A stretch of 8,439 nucleotides of DNA, taken from positions 1-8,439 of the forward strand of contig JAISZV010000190.1 in assembly GCA_031284475.1 (NCBI GenBank). Direction: 5' to 3'. The position numbers were made by a program, and so were the translations under genes. The stretch comes from Proteiniphilum sp. (GTDB taxonomy: Bacteria > Bacteroidota > Bacteroidia > Bacteroidales > Dysgonomonadaceae). Under the pieces are notes generated by a model. That model was not told the DNA's origin. It did not search any database and worked only from the letters and a program-made list of their open reading frames with translations. Of the stretch, positions 6,965-8,439 are shown piece after piece (position 1 is the stretch's first letter; each line of letters begins with the position of its first letter).

Positions 6965-7372
6965 TTAATTCGGTCGCGTCATCAGCACCATCTTGAATTG
7001 GTTCCGATTGGCGATGTCCAGTATACGGACAACTTCCCGGTAAGGGACGGTCTCATCGGCATAGAGAGCTACGAATATATTGGGATCGGCCGTGTAAACC
7101 GATTGTAGGAAAGGCGTAATAGCTTCGAAAGGTACCTGCCGTTCCCTCTCATTGGCATTGGCCACATAATAATTGAGATCTTTGTCTATGGTTACCCGTG
7201 TAATAGGCTTGGCCTGTGCCTGTTGCTGCGACCGGGGTAATAATACCTGTATAGCATTGGGTACGACAACGGTAGAAGTGATCATAAAGAAAATGAGCAG
7301 TAGGAAGATCACATCGGTCATAGACGCCATGCTGAAATTACTCTCTATTGTAAAACGTTGTTTTAAAGCCAT
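6965..7372 (-). CDS. exbD: ExbD/TolR-family biopolymer transport protein
   Basis: The 135-residue protein has a short cytoplasmic N-terminus (MALKQRFTIESNFS), one membrane helix (about 20-40, DVIFLLLIFFMITSTVVV) and a periplasmic domain ending in VVRILDIANRNQFKMVLMTRP. Asp20 in the SMTDVIFLLLIFFM motif is the conserved membrane aspartate that carries protons in ExbD, TolR and MotB motors. The LLP segment after the helix and the mixed periplasmic domain are typical. It should form the rotor-like dimer inside an ExbB pentamer and pass energy to the TonB-like protein encoded next. Only one exbD copy is present, whereas many Bacteroidetes loci carry two in tandem. It is separated from exbB by an 83-nt gap almost filled by a short-period repeat array, and from the tonB-like gene by 41 nt. 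Confidence 0.96.
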   Translation of the reverse strand: MALKQRFTIESNFSMASMTDVIFLLLIFFMITSTVVVPNAIQVLLPRSQQQAQAKPITRVTIDKDLNYYVANANERERQVPFEAITPFLQSVYTADPNIFVALYADETVPYREVVRILDIANRNQFKMVLMTRPN

Positions 7373-7375
7373 AAA

Positions 7376-7454
7376 CTAATGTGCTAATGATTGATGATTT
7401 GACGATTTGGTGATTAGGCGATTGTAAATCAAAAAATCGGTAAATCTGCTAATC
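7376..7454. repeat. Degenerate 8-nt repeat array filling the exbB-exbD gap
   Basis: Cores recur with an 8-nt step. CTAAT occurs at 7376 and 7384. GATT occurs at 7396, 7404, 7412 and 7420, with one extra GATT at 7389. The inverted core AATC occurs at 7427, 7435, 7443 and 7451. The GATT and AATC sets mirror each other exactly around 7425, so four blocks of 4-5 bp could pair in an interrupted stem. The array starts 3 nt from the exbD start codon and ends 1 nt from the exbB stop codon, so it makes up nearly the whole spacer. I recall similar octamer-like strings (GCTAAT plus two or three bases) in Bacteroidales intergenic DNA, but cannot check that here. It may be an expanding low-complexity spacer, or an RNA structure that uncouples exbD expression from exbB. 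Confidence 0.75.
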
Positions 7455-7455
7455 T

Positions 7456-8160
7456 TTATGCAGCCGGTTCATTGAGGATGTCCATGAACTCCATTACTCT
7501 CATCTCCAGTCTATTCACAATTCCCTTGATACGGGTGGTGAGGTAGTTGTAGGCAAACAGGGCGATGATTCCCACAATAAGTCCGGCGACGGTCGTCACC
7601 AACGCTTCGTAGATACCGGCGGAGAGCGTGGTGATACTTACGTTGGTTCCAGCGTTTGCCATACTCATAAACGCATTTACCATTCCGGTCACGGTACCCA
7701 GGAACCCGACCATAGGAGCGCCCGATGCGGAAGTGGCCAGTACCGGTAATCCTTTTTCCAGTTTTGATATTTCAATATTCCCCTGATTTTCGATAGTTGA
7801 CATCACATCGGCGGTCGGTCTCCCCAAACGGGAAATACCCTTCTCCACCATGCGGGCCGAAGGGGTATCGGTATTGCGGCAAAGCGCAAGGGCTGCATCA
7901 ATTTTTTCCTCGTGGATGTAATCTTTGATGCGGTTCATGAATGAATTGTCTTCTTTCCCTGCTTTGTTGATGATCAGCGTTCTCTCGATAAGCACATAAA
8001 TGGTCATCAGCAGAAGGATGAGCAGGATGATCATCAACCAACCGCCTTTCAATGCTAGGTCGAAAGCATTCATTGCGGTTTCGGTCCCGGTAGTCGCTTG
8101 CATGGCGCCATAAATTGCCTGGGCAGTATCTCCCGGCGCCGGTATTTGTAATAGATTCAT
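7456..8160 (-). CDS. exbB: ExbB/TolQ/MotA-family proton channel subunit
   Basis: The 234-residue protein fits the ExbB/TolQ pattern. A short N-terminal region is followed by membrane helix 1 (about 40-58, GWLMIILLILLLMTIYVLI) and a cytoplasmic helical domain (about 60-135). Helix 2 lies at about 139-168 with the signature GAPMVGFLGTVTGMVNAF, and helix 3 at about 182-207 (EALVTTVAGLIVGIIALFAYN). Thr residues in the GTVTG and VTT motifs line the proton path in this family. It should form the pentameric stator around the ExbD dimer in the inner membrane. It begins 64 nt after the pdxJ stop codon. That gap holds only a poor promoter-like sequence, so readthrough from pdxJ is plausible. ATG at 8160 gives a start close to the usual distance from helix 1. 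Confidence 0.96.
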   Translation of the reverse strand: MNLLQIPAPGDTAQAIYGAMQATTGTETAMNAFDLALKGGWLMIILLILLLMTIYVLIERTLIINKAGKEDNSFMNRIKDYIHEEKIDAALALCRNTDTPSARMVEKGISRLGRPTADVMSTIENQGNIEISKLEKGLPVLATSASGAPMVGFLGTVTGMVNAFMSMANAGTNVSITTLSAGIYEALVTTVAGLIVGIIALFAYNYLTTRIKGIVNRLEMRVMEFMDILNEPAA

Positions 8161-8224
8161 TCTTGTATATATAAAAGAAAGTTTTCAATTTCGTTCGTTG
8201 GATAAAGGTAGTTAATTTGGATTG

Positions 8225-8439
8225 TCAAACCTCATTTTGCGGCTCTTTTAAACAATTTTTATACGCTTTTATTGTTTCTTTTAACCCCATATAGAGCGCG
8301 TCGCTGATGAGCGAATGGCCGATAGATACTTCCTTCAGCCAGGGGATACTCGAATAAAGCCATGCGAGGTTTTCCAGATTCAAATCATGTCCCGCATTCA
8401 CGCCCAAGCCGAGGTTCTTTGCCAGGGTGGCCGCTTCAA
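8225..8439 (-). CDS. pdxJ: Pyridoxine 5'-phosphate synthase, C-terminal part (5' end outside window)
   Basis: The frame enters from the right edge and ends at TGA (8227-8225), giving 70 complete C-terminal codons of a protein normally about 240 residues long. The segment [17 protein letters not shown] and the later [16 protein letters not shown] are characteristic of PdxJ, including the conserved Gly-His pairs that hold the substrate phosphate and take part in ring closure. PdxJ is a cytoplasmic TIM-barrel enzyme that condenses 1-deoxy-D-xylulose 5-phosphate with 3-amino-2-oxopropyl phosphate to make pyridoxine 5'-phosphate, in the DXP-dependent vitamin B6 pathway. Its position directly before exbB, exbD and tonB matches an arrangement I know from Bacteroidales. 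The start and upstream neighbours cannot be seen. Confidence 0.96.
   Translation of the reverse strand, partial: EAATLAKNLGLGVNAGHDLNLENLAWLYSSIPWLKEVSIGHSLISDALYMGLKETIKAYKNCLKEPQNEV

Noticed and set aside
6294..6968. A 224-codon plus-strand open frame opposite the tonB-like gene
   Set aside because: It lies antisense to a well-supported gene, follows the low-complexity charged and Gly-rich coding sequence, and its Phe/Arg/His-rich translation resembles no family. It is a mirror of codon use on the other strand.
7376..7454. CRISPR-like array in the exbB-exbD gap
   Set aside because: The units are 8 nt long with no unique spacers of 30 nt or more, and no cas genes are present. It is a short-period degenerate repeat.
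8161..8227. Promoter-like TTG and TACCTTTA on the minus strand between pdxJ and exbB
   Set aside because: The spacing is only about 15 nt, too short for the -33/-7 pair, and the -33 TTG overlaps the pdxJ stop codon. I could not support a separate exbB promoter.

Overview
The window looks like a chromosomal segment of a Bacteroidales-type bacterium (Bacteroides, Parabacteroides, Dysgonomonas or a relative). The evidence is a SusC/RagA-family receptor carrying an STN domain, a FecR anti-sigma factor ending in a DUF4974-like region, a pdxJ-exbB-exbD-tonB gene order I know from Bacteroidales, and mostly weak Shine-Dalgarno signals. The genus cannot be fixed from sequence reading alone. All intact genes lie on the minus strand, so transcription runs from high to low coordinates. 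The only plus-strand coding material is a broken toxin-antitoxin locus.

Layout in transcription order. (1) 8439-5522 is a housekeeping block: the 3' end of pdxJ (vitamin B6 synthesis), then exbB, exbD and a tonB/tolA-like gene (a proton-driven envelope motor), then a DJ-1/PfpI-family gene. Two gaps in this block hold short-period sequence. The exbB-exbD gap is almost filled by a degenerate 8-nt array (7376-7454). The exbD-tonB gap carries GGA cores repeated about every 8 nt (6926-6957). (2) 5521-4752 holds a small convergent intergenic region and the remains of a plus-strand VapBC-type toxin-antitoxin pair. The antitoxin has lost its N-terminus and carries an apparent 1-nt insertion; the PIN-domain toxin carries an apparent 1-nt deletion. 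(3) 4704-1 is an accessory regulatory and uptake cluster: an ECF sigma factor, a FecR-like anti-sigma factor and the first 944 residues of a SusC-family TonB-dependent transporter. The transporter runs off the left edge, where a SusD partner would be expected.

How the parts fit together: ExbB, ExbD and TonB would energise outer-membrane transporters such as the SusC protein. When the SusC protein binds its substrate, its periplasmic STN domain would signal to the FecR anti-sigma factor. FecR would then release the ECF sigma factor to raise transcription of the transporter locus. This is the established trans-envelope logic of FecI/FecR-type systems and of ECF-controlled polysaccharide or host-glycan utilisation loci. 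The substrate cannot be inferred because no enzymes or SusD are visible. I see no clearly undescribed system. The most unusual items are the symmetric octamer array between exbB and exbD and the twice-frameshifted toxin-antitoxin scar at the border between the housekeeping and accessory blocks.
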